Source: Trujillonella endophytica
Lineage (GTDB): Bacteria; Actinomycetota; Actinomycetes; Mycobacteriales; Geodermatophilaceae
DNA length: 64,000 bases
NCBI RefSeq assembly: GCF_019799905.1
Contig: NZ_JABGCI010000004.1
Span: 62,001-126,000 of the forward strand
Direction of reading: 5' to 3'
The notes below the pieces were generated by a model. That model was not told the origin of the DNA. It searched no databases and was given only the letters and a program-made list of their open reading frames with translations. Numbering within the stretch: the stretch's first letter is position 1; each line of letters begins with the position of its first letter. Positions 29,034-42,037 of this stretch are shown piece by piece. Position numbers and translations under genes: made by a program.

Positions 29034-29912
29034 TCACCGCGCCAGCGCCTCCGCCCAGCGGCCCGCGGCGGCCCGCAGCGCGGCCACGTCGGGGCCCGCG
29101 CCGAGGACGTCGCGGGAGACGGTGGGGACGACGGCGGCGTCGCGACCGAACAGCCGGCGCAGGTCTTCCGGCGAGCCGCCCTGCGCACCCAGCCCCGGCG
29201 CGAGCACCGGACCGCCCAGGCCGGTCAGGTCGACGTCCAGCTCCCGGAGCGTCGCCCCGACCACGACTCCGAACGAGCCCGTCGTCGCGCCGAACCGGCC
29301 GGCCAGGTCCTGCACGGCCCCGAGGTCCGGCAGCGGGTCGCCGACCACCCAGCCGGGGGTGTTCCACGCCCGCACCGTGTCGACGACGACCTGCGCGGTG
29401 GTCCGGTCCCCGACCAGCGCGTGCTGGAGCGTGCCGGCGTCCGGGTTGGACGTCCGGGCCAGCACGAACAGCCCGCCGCCGTGCTGCCGGGCGGTGTCGA
29501 CCGCCGGCTGCAGGGAGCCGGGGCCGAGATACGGGCTCACGGTGAGCGCGTCGACGGTCAGCGGGTGGTCCGGGCGCAGGTAGTCGCCGTAGGCGTCCAT
29601 CGTCGAGCCGATGTCGCCGCGCTTGGCGTCCAGCAGCACCAGCGCCCCGGCCGCGCGGGCGCGCACCACGGCCTCCTCGAGGACGGCGGTCCCGCGCGAC
29701 CCGTGCCGTTCGTAGAACGCCATCTGCGGCTTGAGGACGGCGACCGTGCCGGCCAGCGCCTCGACCACGGTGTCGGTGAAGCGCGCCAGCCCCTCGGGCG
29801 AGTCCGGCAGCCCCCACCGCTCCAGCAGCGGCGCGTGCGGGTCGATGCCGACGCACAGCGGGCCGCGGGCGGCGACGGCGTCGGCGAGCCGCTGCCCGAA
29901 GGGCGCCGTCAT
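29034..29912 (-). CDS. pyrF: Orotidine 5'-phosphate decarboxylase
   Basis: A 292-residue enzyme making UMP from OMP, of the longer actinobacterial/archaeal-like type 2 group. CVGIDPHAPLLERWGL opens the barrel, VLLDAKRGDIGSTMDAY holds the catalytic Lys/Asp network and VLAPGLGAQGGSPEDL the phosphate loop. ATG 29912 overlaps the pyrD stop (ATGA), so it is the last gene of the pyr operon. pyrE is not present in this window. Confidence 0.95.
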   Translation of the reverse strand: MTAPFGQRLADAVAARGPLCVGIDPHAPLLERWGLPDSPEGLARFTDTVVEALAGTVAVLKPQMAFYERHGSRGTAVLEEAVVRARAAGALVLLDAKRGDIGSTMDAYGDYLRPDHPLTVDALTVSPYLGPGSLQPAVDTARQHGGGLFVLARTSNPDAGTLQHALVGDRTTAQVVVDTVRAWNTPGWVVGDPLPDLGAVQDLAGRFGATTGSFGVVVGATLRELDVDLTGLGGPVLAPGLGAQGGSPEDLRRLFGRDAAVVPTVSRDVLGAGPDVAALRAAAGRWAEALAR

Positions 29913-30847
29913 CGGTGCGCGTACCCGACGGCCTCGCGCAGCGAGGAGAACCCCCGCGCGGCGAGCGCCCCGGCCAGCTCGGTGTGCACCCGCGCGGTCG
30001 CCGACGGGTCGGAGAAGACGGCCGTCCCCACGCTGACCGCCGAGGCGCCGGCGAGGACGAACTGCAGGGCGTCCAGGCCGCTGCGGATGCCGCCCATGCC
30101 GAGGATCGGCACCTCGGGCAGGGCCTGGTGCACCTGCCACACGCAGCGGACGGCGACCGGGCGGACGGCCGGGCCGGAGAGCCCGCCGGTGACCCCGCCG
30201 AGCACCGGCCTCATCGTGTCCGGGTCGATGACCAGCCCGAGCAGGGTGTTGATCATCGACAGGCCGTCGGCGCCGGCCCCGGTGACCGCCCGCGCGACCG
30301 GGACGATGTCGGTGACGTCGGGGCTGAGCTTCGCGTAGATCGGCTGCGCCGGGTCCGCGGCGGCGCGCACGGCGGCGACCACGTCGGAGGCGGCGACCGG
30401 GTCGCAGGCGAACACCTCGCCGCGGCTCTCCACGTTCGGGCAGCTGATGTTCACCTCGAGGCCGAGCACCCCCGGCACGCCCCGCAGCCGGGTGGCGAGC
30501 TCGGCGAAGTCCTCGACGCGGGTGCCGGCGATCGAGACGAAGGCGGGCACCCCGCGCTCGGCCAGCCAGGGCAGCTCACCGGCGAGCAGGCCGTCGATGC
30601 CCGGGCCCTGCAGGCCGATGGAGTTGAGCATCCCGCTCGGCGTCTCGGCCATCCGCGGCGTCGGGCGGCCGGAGCGGGGCCGCAGCTGCACGGACTTGGT
30701 GACGACGGCGCCCAGCGTGGTCAGGTCGACGAACGGCTCCAGCTCCTGGCCGAACGCGGAGCAGCCGGATGCGGTGAGGACCGGGCCGACCAAGGGCACC
30801 GATCCCAGCGCCGTCGTCATGTCCACGGCGGTGTCCAGTGCGGTCAC
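29909..30847 (-). CDS. pyrD: Dihydroorotate dehydrogenase, class 1B catalytic subunit
   Basis: A 312-residue FMN barrel oxidising dihydroorotate. NSIGLQGPGID, LEVNISCPNVESRGEVFACDP (the NxSCPN catalytic Cys of class 1 enzymes), YAKLSPDV and GMGGIRSGLDALQFVLAGASAVSVGTA are diagnostic. The adjacent pyrK makes it class 1B, which passes electrons to NAD through an iron-sulfur subunit rather than to quinone. Its GTG start overlaps the pyrK stop. Confidence 0.93.
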   Translation of the reverse strand: MTALDTAVDMTTALGSVPLVGPVLTASGCSAFGQELEPFVDLTTLGAVVTKSVQLRPRSGRPTPRMAETPSGMLNSIGLQGPGIDGLLAGELPWLAERGVPAFVSIAGTRVEDFAELATRLRGVPGVLGLEVNISCPNVESRGEVFACDPVAASDVVAAVRAAADPAQPIYAKLSPDVTDIVPVARAVTGAGADGLSMINTLLGLVIDPDTMRPVLGGVTGGLSGPAVRPVAVRCVWQVHQALPEVPILGMGGIRSGLDALQFVLAGASAVSVGTAVFSDPSATARVHTELAGALAARGFSSLREAVGYAHR

Positions 30848-31727
30848 GGCCGGACCACCCCCATCGCATCGGCGCCGACGACGTCCCAGGGCAGCGAGCC
30901 GACGTCGGCGAACCGCACGCGGTCCCCGCCGAACACGGGGCCCTCGGTGCAGGACCGGGAGAAGCGGGTCAGCCCGTCGGCGCCCACCACCGGCAGCACG
31001 CAGGTCATGCACACGCCGATGCCGCAGGCCATCGACTCCTCCACGGCGACGTAGGACGGCACGCCCGCGGCGGTGGCGGCGTCGGCGACCGCGCGGAGCA
31101 TCGGCATCGGCCCGCACGCGTAGGCGATCCCGGACCCCCCGATCAGCTCGGCGACGGCCACGGTGACGCGGCCGGCCCGGCCCGCGCTGCCGTCGTCCGT
31201 GGTGACGGCGACGACGTCGGCCGTCTCCCCCAGCTCCTCGACCGAGCAGAGCCGGGCGGCGTCGGCCGCCCCCGTCACCGCGAGCACCCGGGACCCCCGC
31301 GAGCGCAGCAGCGCCGCCAGCCCGACCAGGGCCGCCGCCCCGTAGCCCCCGCCGACGAGCAGGGCCGTCGTGCCGGGCTCGGGCAGCGGGAACGGCCGGC
31401 CGAGCGGGCCGACGACGTCCACGGTGTCGCCGGGCCGCCGCTGCGCCAGCCAGGTGGACCCCGGCCCGTGCGGCGCGACGACCACGGTCGCCGTGCCCGC
31501 TGCCCCATCCGTGCCGGCGATCGCGATGGAGCGGCGCAGCAGGTTCGCCGTCATCGGGCCGCCGACGGCGAACGCGACGAACTGGCCCGGCTGCGCGCGC
31601 CCGGCGACCTCCGGCGCGGCCAGGGTCAGCTCGACGTACGCACCCACGGGACGGGCGGCGAGCACCTCGGCCTCGCGCTGGACGGGCGGGTGGTCCGCCC
31701 GCGGCGCGGGCGCGGTCAGGTACGGGC

Positions 31728-31731
<4 letters not shown>
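30844..31731 (-). CDS. pyrK: Dihydroorotate dehydrogenase electron transfer subunit
   Basis: A 295-residue ferredoxin-reductase-like protein. PGQFVAFAV and [10 protein letters not shown] form the FAD site, [19 protein letters not shown] the NAD site. Near the C-terminus CGIGVCMTC and, about fifteen residues on, [10 protein letters not shown] supply the four Cys of a [2Fe-2S] cluster. It partners PyrD. GTG 31731 overlaps the carB stop in GTGA; the very long frame running on through carB is not coding. Confidence 0.93.
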
Positions 31732-35020
<3,289 letters not shown>

Positions 35021-35021
<1 letters not shown>

Positions 35022-36196
35022 CAGGCGTTCTCCCCCGTGCTGTGCTCCACGACGGGAGGTGGGCTGACGGCTGGGCCCTTCTCGGGCCGATCACCGCGGG
35101 TGGTCTCCATGAGGTCCACGAACCGCTGGAACAGCGGGGCGGCGTCGTGCGGGCCGGCCGCGGACTCGGGGTGGAACTGCACGCTGAACGCCGGCGCCTC
35201 GAGCAGCCGCAGGCCCTCGACCACGTCGTCGTTGAGGCCGACGTGGCTGACCTCCACCGGCCCGTACGGGGTGTCGGTGGGCCGGTCGAGCGGGGCGTCG
35301 ACGGCGAAGCCGTGGTTGTGGCTGGTCACCCGGACCGTGCCGCTGACCCGGTCGAGCACCGGCTGGTTGAGCCCGCGGTGGCCGAAGCGCAGCTTGTAGG
35401 TGCCCAGGCCCAGGGCGCGGCCGAGGATCTGGTTGCCGAAGCAGATGCCGAACAGCGGCCGGCGGGCGTCGAGCACCCCGCGCACCGCCGCGACCGCGTA
35501 GTCGGCGGCGGCCGGGTCGCCGGGGCCGTTGGAGAGGAAGACGCCGTCCGGGCCGGCGGCGAGCAGCTCCTCCGCGGTGGCGGTCGAGGGCAGCACGTGC
35601 GTCTCGACGCCGAGCTCCGCCAGGTGCCGCGGCGTCGCGGTCTTGATGCCGAGGTCCAGCGCGCTGATCGTGAAACGCCTCTCCCCCACCGCCGGGACGA
35701 CGTAGGGCTCGCCGGTGCTCACGGTCGGGGCGAGGTCGGCGCCGGTCATGCTCTCGGCGGCCTGCACGCGCGCCAGGAGCTCCTCGACGCCGAGCTCGGA
35801 GCTGATGCCGGCCCGCATGGCGCCGCGCTCGCGCAGGTGGCGGGTCAGCGCGCGGGTGTCGATGCCGCTGATGCCGACGACGCCCTGGGCGACCAGCTCG
35901 TCGTCCAGGCTGCCGGTGGCCCGCCAGTTCGCCGGGCGGCGGGCCGGGTCGCGGACGACGAAACCGGCGACCCACATCCGGCTGCTCTCGTCGTCCTCGC
36001 CGTTCACGCCGGTGTTGCCGATGTGCGGGGCCGTCATCGTGACGATCTGGCCGGCGTAGCTGGGGTCGGTCAGCGTCTCCTGGTAGCCGGTCATGCCGGT
36101 GGCGAAGACCGCCTCGCCGACCGTCGTCCCGACCGCCCCGTAGGTGTCGCCCCGGAACGTCCTGCCGTCCTCGAGTACGAGGATCGCGTCACTCAA
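35021..36196 (-). CDS. carA: Carbamoyl-phosphate synthase small chain
   Basis: A 391-residue glutamine amidotransferase. The N-terminal CPSase-specific domain ([35 protein letters not shown]) is followed by a class I glutaminase with nucleophile Cys252 in [11 protein letters not shown] and the His/Glu of [15 protein letters not shown]. The start is TTG 36196: it forms a TTGA overlap with the pyrC stop and places [10 protein letters not shown] right at the family's first strand. The last 25 residues are a Pro-rich extension. Confidence 0.96.
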
Positions 36197-37479
36197 CGCT
36201 GTGCCTTTCCATCCAGGACGGTCGGGACGCCCCGCAGGAACGTCGCGACCACGCGGCCGGGGAGCTCCCGGCCGGCATAGGGGCTGTTGCGGCTGCGGCT
36301 GGCCAGCGCGGCGGGGTCGACGACCGCCCGCGCGGCGGGGTCCAGCAGCACCAGGTTGGCCGGCTCGCCGGGGATCAGCGGGCGGCCGTGACCGGTCAGC
36401 CGGCCGATCGTCGCGGGCCGGACGGACATGCGGTCGGCGACACCGGCCCAGTCCAGCAGCCCGGTCTCGACCATGGTGTCCTGCACGATCGCGAGCGCCT
36501 GCTCCAGCCCGAGCATGCCGGGCCGGGCCTGCGCCCACTCGCACTCCTTGTCCTCCACGGCGTGCGGGGCGTGGTCGGTGGCGACCGCGTCGATCGTCCC
36601 GTCGGCCAGCCCGGCGCGGAGGGCCTGCACGTCGGCGTCGGTGCGCAGCGGCGGGTTGACCTTGAACACCGGGTCGTAGCCCTCGGCGCAGGCGTCGGTG
36701 AGCAGCAGGTGGTGCGGCGTGACCTCGGCGGTGACGTCCACCCCGCGGGCCTTGGCCCACCGCAGGATCTCCACCGACCCGGCGGTGGAGACGTGGCAGA
36801 TGTGCAGCCGCGCGCCCACGTGCTGGGCCAGCAGCACGTCGCGGGCGATGATCGCCTCCTCGGCCGCGGCCGGCCAGCCCGTCAGGCCGAGCTTCGCCGA
36901 GCGGTCGCCCTCGTGCATCTGCGCGCCGACGGTCAGCCGCGGCTCCTCGGCGTGCTGGGCGACGACGCCGTCGAAGGCCTTCACGTACTCCAGCGCCCGC
37001 CGCATCAGCGCGGGGTCGGCGACGCAGTGCCCGTCGTCGGAGAACACCCGCACGGTCGCCGCCGACTCGGCCATCGCGCCGAGCTCGGCCAGCCGCTCGC
37101 CCGCCAGGCCGACGGTCACCGCCCCGACGGGGACGACGTCGACCAGCCCCGCCTCCTGGCCCAGCCGCCACACCTGCTCGACCACACCGGCGGTGTCGGC
37201 CACCGGGTCGGTGTTGGCCATGGCGTGGACGGCGGTGAAGCCACCGAGCGCGGCGGCGCGGCTGCCGGTCTCGACGGTCTCGGCGTCCTCCCGGCCGGGC
37301 TCGCGCAGGTGCGTGTGCAGGTCGACCAGACCCGGCAGGGCGACCAGCCCGCCGGCGTCGAGCACCTCGGCGCCGGTCGCGGAGAGCTTCGCGCCGACGG
37401 CGGCGATCCGGCCGTCCTTGACGAGCAGGTCGACGGGGTCGCCGCCGAGGACGCGGGCGCCCTTGATCAGGTGGTTCAC
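36193..37479 (-). CDS. pyrC: Dihydroorotase
   Basis: A 428-residue class I enzyme closing carbamoyl aspartate to dihydroorotate. [17 protein letters not shown] carries the HxH zinc ligands, and [20 protein letters not shown] the metal Asp. [17 protein letters not shown] and [13 protein letters not shown] are further family blocks. In many actinobacteria a small membrane protein gene separates pyrC and carA; here they overlap directly. Confidence 0.96.
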   Translation of the reverse strand: MNHLIKGARVLGGDPVDLLVKDGRIAAVGAKLSATGAEVLDAGGLVALPGLVDLHTHLREPGREDAETVETGSRAAALGGFTAVHAMANTDPVADTAGVVEQVWRLGQEAGLVDVVPVGAVTVGLAGERLAELGAMAESAATVRVFSDDGHCVADPALMRRALEYVKAFDGVVAQHAEEPRLTVGAQMHEGDRSAKLGLTGWPAAAEEAIIARDVLLAQHVGARLHICHVSTAGSVEILRWAKARGVDVTAEVTPHHLLLTDACAEGYDPVFKVNPPLRTDADVQALRAGLADGTIDAVATDHAPHAVEDKECEWAQARPGMLGLEQALAIVQDTMVETGLLDWAGVADRMSVRPATIGRLTGHGRPLIPGEPANLVLLDPAARAVVDPAALASRSRNSPYAGRELPGRVVATFLRGVPTVLDGKAQR

Positions 37480-38396
37480 GAGGGAGCGCCTCCGAGCAGC
37501 AGGTAGAGCACGGCCATCCGCACGGAGACCCCGTTGGCGACCTGCTCGACGATGGTCGAGCGCACCGAGTCCGCGACGTCCGCGGCGATCTCCATGCCGC
37601 GGTTCATCGGGCCGGGGTGCATGACGATGGCGTCGTCGCCCAGGACGGCCATCCGCCGGGCGTCGAGGCCGTAACGGCGGCTGTACTCCCGCGCGCTGGG
37701 GAAGAACGACGCGGTCATCCGCTCGGCCTGGACGCGCAGCATCATGACGACGTCGGCCTTGGGCAGGACGGCGTCCAGGTCGTAGGAGACCTCCGCCGGC
37801 CAGCTGCCCACGCCGACCGGGAACAGCGTCGGCGGGGCGACGAGGGTGACCTCGGCGCCGAGGGTGTGCAGCAGCCGCACGTTGGAGCGGGCGACCCGGC
37901 TGTGCAGCACGTCGCCGACCACCGCCACCCGCACCCCCTCGAGCCGGCCGAGCCGGGCACGGATCGTGTAGGCGTCCAGCAGCGCCTGGGTGGGGTGCTC
38001 GTGGGTGCCGTCGCCGGCGTTGACCACGCTGCCGCGGACCCAGGAGGCGAGCTGGTGCGGGGCGCCCGAGGCGCCGTGCCGGATGACGATGGCGTCGCTG
38101 CCCATCGCCTCGAGCGTGAGCGCGGTGTCCTTGAGGCTCTCGCCCTTGGAGACGCTGCTGCCCTTGGCGGAGAAGTTGATGACGTCGGCGGAGAGACGCT
38201 TGGCCGCCAGCTCGAACGAGATCCGGGTGCGGGTGGAGTCCTCGTAGAAGAGGTTCACCACCGTGCGGCCGCGCAGCGTCGGCAGCTTCTTGACCTCGCG
38301 GCCGGTCAGCGCGGCCTCGATCTGCGCCGCGGTGTCGAGCACCAGCGTGGCGTCGGACCGGTCGAGGTCGGCGGCCTCGAGCAGGTGCTTCTTCAC
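37476..38396 (-). CDS. pyrB: Aspartate carbamoyltransferase catalytic chain
   Basis: A 306-residue enzyme. [19 protein letters not shown] contains the STRTR carbamoyl-phosphate motif; [12 protein letters not shown] and the aspartate loop [12 protein letters not shown] are present. No pyrI regulatory chain is encoded nearby, so regulation is probably at the level of expression through PyrR. It overlaps pyrC and pyrR by 4 bp on either side. Confidence 0.97.
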   Translation of the reverse strand: MKKHLLEAADLDRSDATLVLDTAAQIEAALTGREVKKLPTLRGRTVVNLFYEDSTRTRISFELAAKRLSADVINFSAKGSSVSKGESLKDTALTLEAMGSDAIVIRHGASGAPHQLASWVRGSVVNAGDGTHEHPTQALLDAYTIRARLGRLEGVRVAVVGDVLHSRVARSNVRLLHTLGAEVTLVAPPTLFPVGVGSWPAEVSYDLDAVLPKADVVMMLRVQAERMTASFFPSAREYSRRYGLDARRMAVLGDDAIVMHPGPMNRGMEIAADVADSVRSTIVEQVANGVSVRMAVLYLLLGGAPS

Positions 38397-38998
38397 GGCT
38401 GCTCCTCCTCGGCCGGCCCGGTCACGCGGACCTCGTCCACCCCGTCGACCTCGGCGAGCCGGACCCGCACCGACTGGCTGCGGGCCGTGGGCACGTTCTT
38501 GCCGACGTAGTCCGCGCGGATCGGCAGCTCTCGGTGCCCGCGGTCGACCAGCACCGCCAGCTGCACCGCGCGCGGCCGGCCGAGGTCGCGCAGGGCGTCG
38601 AGCGCCGCGCGCACCGACCGGCCGGAGAACAGGACGTCGTCGACCAGGACCACCAGCCGGCCGTCGATGCCGGCGCCGGGCAGCACCGTGTCCTCCAGCG
38701 CCCGGACCCCGCGCAGTCGCAGGTCGTCGCGGTAGAGGGTGATGTCGACGGTGCCGACGTCGATCGCGGTGCCGGAGAACGCCTCCACGCGGGCAGCGAG
38801 CCGGCGGGCGAGGGGGGCGCCGCGGGTGGGGATGCCGACCAGCACGAGGTCGGCGAGACGGTTGCCGGCCTTCTCGATCAGCTGGTGGGCCATCCGGTCG
38901 ACCACACGGGCGACGTCGGAGGCGGAGAGCAGCGCCCCAGGCGCTGCGGGGGTGCGTGGTTCACGGCTGCTGGGCGCAGCCGGGGGCGAGCCGGCCAT
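38393..38998 (-). CDS. pyrR: Pyrimidine operon regulator / uracil phosphoribosyltransferase
   Basis: A 201-residue phosphoribosyltransferase-fold protein. [18 protein letters not shown] and the PRPP loop [21 protein letters not shown] (residues about 116-135) are diagnostic. The first 20 or so residues are a Pro/Ala-rich extension. PyrR binds UMP and a specific RNA loop to switch off the operon; that loop lies directly before this gene's ribosome site, so the operon appears autoregulated at translation. The gene is first in the operon and divergent from bldD. Confidence 0.95.
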   Translation of the reverse strand: MAGSPPAAPSSREPRTPAAPGALLSASDVARVVDRMAHQLIEKAGNRLADLVLVGIPTRGAPLARRLAARVEAFSGTAIDVGTVDITLYRDDLRLRGVRALEDTVLPGAGIDGRLVVLVDDVLFSGRSVRAALDALRDLGRPRAVQLAVLVDRGHRELPIRADYVGKNVPTARSQSVRVRLAEVDGVDEVRVTGPAEEEQP

Positions 38999-39002
38999 CA
39001 GG

Positions 39003-39028
39003 CCTCCTTCCCCGCCTCACCGGACGGG
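39003..39028 (-). promoter_or_regulatory. pyrR: PyrR-binding RNA loop adjoining the pyrR ribosome-binding site
   Basis: On the minus strand 39028-39011 reads CCCGTCCGGTGAGGCGGG: a CCCG/CGGG stem closing UCCGGUGAGG. The PyrR consensus is ARUCCNGNGAGGYU, so the ten core positions match exactly. AAGGAGG (39009-39003) follows within two bases and ATG lies at 38998, so PyrR binding would block ribosome entry, as described for mycobacteria. A TACGGT -10 candidate is at 39064-39059 with no good -35. Confidence 0.75.
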
Positions 39029-39215
39029 TCGTTAAAGGAGTGGGTTGGACCGGCGCCCACCGTACTGCACCCCCCGGTGTGGCCCCGCTCGCGCGGTCGG
39101 GCCCGGGGGCCTGCGCGGAACCGGCCCGGCGCGCGCGTCGAACCCCCGGTGGCGTCCCCGCTGGTCCAGGATGTGGTCCCAGGAGGAGCCCGCTGTCGTC
39201 TCGTCCGAGGTACCA

Positions 39216-39228
39216 GTACTGTGAGTGA
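39216..39228. promoter_or_regulatory. bldD: Candidate BldD autoregulatory box over the bldD -10
   Basis: GTACTGTGAGTGA compares with the published BldD consensus TNACNC(A/T)GNGTNA: the right half is complete, the left half keeps AC but misses the first T and a C. It overlaps TACTGT (39217-39222), a TAnnnT -10 about 50 bases before ATG 39272. Streptomyces BldD represses its own gene from a site near the -10, so autoregulation is plausible. Confidence 0.45.
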
Positions 39229-39271
39229 CGACAGAGCCCGACGAACGACGACGGACAGTGAGCGACACGGG

Positions 39272-39820
39272 ATGAGCACCGACTACTCACGCGCCCTCGG
39301 CGCCCGCCTCCGCGCGATCCGCAACCAGCAGGGCCTCTCCCTGCAGGGCGTGGAGGACAAGTCGCACGGTCGCTGGAAGGCGGTCGTCGTCGGCTCCTAC
39401 GAGCGCGGGGACCGTGCCGTCACCGTGCAGCGGCTCTCCGAGCTGGCCGTCTTCTACGGCGTGCCGGTCTCCGAGCTGCTGCCCGACCCGCGGCCGAGCT
39501 CCGCCGTGACGGCGACGACGAAGATCGTGCTCAACCTGGAGTCGCTGGGCTCGCTGCCCGCCGACGAGGCCGGCCCGCTCGCCCGGTACGCCTCGACGAT
39601 CCAGGCGCAGCGGCACGACTACAACGGCAAGGTGCTCAGCATCCGCGCCGAGGACCTCAAGTCGCTGGCGATCATCTACGACATGAGCCCCGACGAGCTG
39701 ACCAGCCGGCTCATCGAGTGGGGCGTCCTCTCCCCCGGCATGGAGGGCATCGCCAACGGTGGCGGGGACGACGACGACGAACTGAACCCGAACTGGGAGC
39801 GCCGCCGCGCGCCCCGCTGA
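39272..39820 (+). CDS. bldD: Developmental regulator BldD
   Basis: A 182-residue DNA-binding protein. The N-terminal XRE helix-turn-helix (LGARLRAIRNQQGLSLQGVEDKS, KAVVVGSYERGDRAVTVQRL) is almost residue-for-residue that of Streptomyces BldD. The C-terminal domain has RHDYNGKVLSIRAEDLKSLA. In Streptomyces, a tetramer of cyclic di-GMP drives BldD dimerisation and repression of sporulation genes. Here the C-terminus adds an Asp-rich, then Arg-rich tail (DDDDELNPNWERRRAPR) beyond the usual end. The position divergent from pyrR is conserved in actinobacteria. Confidence 0.95.
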   Translation: MSTDYSRALGARLRAIRNQQGLSLQGVEDKSHGRWKAVVVGSYERGDRAVTVQRLSELAVFYGVPVSELLPDPRPSSAVTATTKIVLNLESLGSLPADEAGPLARYASTIQAQRHDYNGKVLSIRAEDLKSLAIIYDMSPDELTSRLIEWGVLSPGMEGIANGGGDDDDELNPNWERRRAPR

Positions 39821-39826
39821 GTGAGG

Positions 39827-39878
39827 ACCCCGTCCTCCTCGCCACTCGCGAGCTCGCGGTGAGCCTCTGGACGGGGCC
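39827..39878 (+). repeat. Intergenic palindromic repeat, family 2, copy D (after bldD)
   Basis: CCCCGTCC (39828-39835) pairs with GGACGGGG (39869-39876); the core is CGCCACTCGCGAGCTCGCGG (39840-39859). It lies 6 bases past the bldD stop. bldD is on the plus strand and this copy is inverted relative to A-C, so all four copies have one orientation with respect to the gene before them. Confidence 0.75.
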
Positions 39879-39882
39879 GTGC

Positions 39883-39920
39883 ACGACGGGCCCCTGCCAC
39901 CACCGGCGGGGGCCCGTCGT
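39883..39920 (+). terminator. 16-bp hairpin terminator, second in tandem after bldD
   Basis: ACGACGGGCCCC (39883-39894) pairs with GGGGCCCGTCGT (39909-39920); four more pairs including one G-T bring the stem to 16 bp around a 6-base loop. CGTTC follows. It lies just beyond repeat copy D and 70 bp before the ABC transporter gene. Confidence 0.8.
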
Positions 39921-39989
39921 CGTTCGGGCGCGATGCCGCGACACGCGCCGGCGCACCGACGTCCGGCCGCGGCTGTGCCAGGGTGCCGC

Positions 39990-40973
39990 ATGCCCGCCGT
40001 GCAGATGACCGGGGTCTCCAAGAGCTACCGGCGCCGCGGCCGGCCGCCGCAGAAGGCGCTCGACGACCTCGACCTCCTCGTCGAGAACGGCGGCGTGCAC
40101 GGCTTCCTGGGGCCCAACGGCTCGGGCAAGACCACGACGATCCGGGTGCTCCTCGGCCTGGTGTCCGCCGACGGCGCCCCCGACATCCGGCTGCTGGACC
40201 GGCCGGTGCCCGCCGGGCTGCCCGACGTCATCGGCGCCGTGGGCGCCCTGGTGGAGACCCCGCTGTTCTTCCCGGGCTTCTCCGGCCGGCTGAACCTGCA
40301 ACTGCTCGCCGAGGCCGCCGGGGTCTCCCGCGCCCGGGTCGAGGAGTGCCTGGAGATCGTCGACCTCACCGACCGGGCCCGGGACCGCTTCAAGGGCTAC
40401 TCGCTGGGGATGAAGCAGCGGCTGGGCATCGCCGCGGCGCTGCTCAAGTCGCCGCGGCTGCTGGTCCTCGACGAGCCGAGCAACGGGCTGGACCCGGCCG
40501 GCATCCGGGACGTCCGCGAGCTGATCCGCCGGCTCGGCCGCGACGGGCGGACGACGGTGCTGCTCTCCTCGCACCTGCTCGCCGAGATCCAGCAGGTGTG
40601 CGACTCCGTGTCGATCCTGGCCCGGGGCCGCTGCGTGGCCGCCGGTCCCGTGGCCGACGTGCTGGCGCGCGGTTCCACCGGGGACGTCCGCATCCGGGTC
40701 CCCGACGCCGGGGCGGCGGCCGCGGTGCTCGCCGGAGCGGGCTTCGCCGTCTCCCCGCCCGAGGTCCCCGACGGCCGGACGCTGCTGGTGCACCGGGTGT
40801 CGGCGCCCGGCGAGATCACCCGCGCGCTGGCCCGGCAGGACCACTTCCTCGAGGAGCTGACCCCGCTGACCCCGGACCTGGAGAGCGCGTTCCTCGCCAT
40901 CACCGGCGACCCGGCGTCCGCGGAAGCCCCGCCGGCGGGCGGCGTCCCGACCGCTCCCGGAGGCCGGGCATGA
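39990..40973 (+). CDS. ABC transporter ATP-binding protein
   Basis: A 327-residue ATPase of the DrrA/CcmA-like multidrug-type exporter group. GFLGPNGSGKTTTIRVLLG is Walker A, YSLGMKQRLGIAAALL the signature, LLVLDEPSNGLDPAG Walker B and LLSSHLLAEIQQVCD the H-loop region. About 80 residues after the ATPase core form an accessory domain. It overlaps the permease gene by 4 bp, so the two form a simple exporter. The substrate is unknown. Confidence 0.9.
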   Translation: MPAVQMTGVSKSYRRRGRPPQKALDDLDLLVENGGVHGFLGPNGSGKTTTIRVLLGLVSADGAPDIRLLDRPVPAGLPDVIGAVGALVETPLFFPGFSGRLNLQLLAEAAGVSRARVEECLEIVDLTDRARDRFKGYSLGMKQRLGIAAALLKSPRLLVLDEPSNGLDPAGIRDVRELIRRLGRDGRTTVLLSSHLLAEIQQVCDSVSILARGRCVAAGPVADVLARGSTGDVRIRVPDAGAAAAVLAGAGFAVSPPEVPDGRTLLVHRVSAPGEITRALARQDHFLEELTPLTPDLESAFLAITGDPASAEAPPAGGVPTAPGGRA

Positions 40974-42022
40974 GCGCCGTGACCGAGCGACCCGCGGCCA
41001 CCCCGACGGATCCGGCCACGCCGGCTCCCCGGCTCGGCGGGCTGCTGCGCGCCGAGCTGCACCGGTTCCGCTCCCGCCGCTTCATCCAGGTGCTCGTGGG
41101 CCTGACCCTCATGGGCTTCGTCCTGGCCACCGTCATCGGCCTGCTCAACCTCGGGGCCCCCTCCGCGTCCGACCTCGCGGCGGCCCGCGCCGAGGCCGAG
41201 CAGTTCGTGGCCGAGCAGGAGGACTTCCGGGAGCAGTGCCTCCAGGACCCGGGCCGGCCCGACGGCGTCTCGGCCGAGGAGTACTGCGGGCCCCCGCTCA
41301 CCCTCGAGGACATCGGCGGCGAGGCGTCGTTCCTCGACACGGAGCCCTTCGACCTCGCCGGCTCCGCGACCGACGGCGCCCTCGCCGTCGCCGCCCTGTC
41401 GGCTGCCCTGGCGTTCCTGATCGGTGCGACCTGGATCGGCGCGGAGTGGTCGACCCGCTCCATCGTCGCGCTGCTGTTCTGGGTGCCCCGCCGGATGACG
41501 GTGATCGGGACCAAGGTCGGCGTCCTCGTCCTCGCCGCCGCCCTGTTCGGGGTCCTCACGCAGGCGGCCTGGCTGGCGATGGCCGGCGTCCTGCGGGCGT
41601 TCGTGGGCGTCGACGAGGCGCTGCCCGACGGGTTCTGGAGCACGCTGCTGCAGACCCAGGGCCGCGGCGTCCTGCTCACGGTCTTCGCGGCCCTGCTGGG
41701 CTTCGGCCTGGCCAACCTGGTGCGCAACACCGGCGCCGCGCTCGGCATCGCCTTCGTCTACGTGGTCGTCGTCGAGACCGCGGTCCGGGCGCTGCGCCCC
41801 CGCTGGGACCCGTTCCTGCTCACCACCAACGCCCTCGGCCTGGTCCAGGACGGCGGCCTCACGCTGCAGTACTGGGACGACCAGGCCCCGGTCACCGACG
41901 GCCCGCAGCTGCCGGTCGAGTACTTCGTCGGGCACCTGCAGGCAGGGCTGCTGCTCACCGCCGTCACCGTGGTGGTGGTCGGGGCCGGGGCGGTCCTGTT
42001 CTCCCGGCGCGACCTGCACTGA
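40970..42022 (+). CDS. ABC transporter permease
   Basis: A 350-residue membrane subunit of the ABC-2 type. One hydrophobic helix near residues 40-60 (VLVGLTLMGFVLATVIGLL) is followed by an extracellular insert of about 75 residues containing two Cys (REQCLQ, EEYCGP), which could form a disulfide. Five further helices follow. ATG 40970 lies within ATGA at the end of the ATPase gene. The protein ends in the FSRRDLH motif often seen in such permeases. Confidence 0.85.
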   Translation: MSAVTERPAATPTDPATPAPRLGGLLRAELHRFRSRRFIQVLVGLTLMGFVLATVIGLLNLGAPSASDLAAARAEAEQFVAEQEDFREQCLQDPGRPDGVSAEEYCGPPLTLEDIGGEASFLDTEPFDLAGSATDGALAVAALSAALAFLIGATWIGAEWSTRSIVALLFWVPRRMTVIGTKVGVLVLAAALFGVLTQAAWLAMAGVLRAFVGVDEALPDGFWSTLLQTQGRGVLLTVFAALLGFGLANLVRNTGAALGIAFVYVVVVETAVRALRPRWDPFLLTTNALGLVQDGGLTLQYWDDQAPVTDGPQLPVEYFVGHLQAGLLLTAVTVVVVGAGAVLFSRRDLH

Positions 42023-42037
42023 GGGTCGCGCCCAGCG

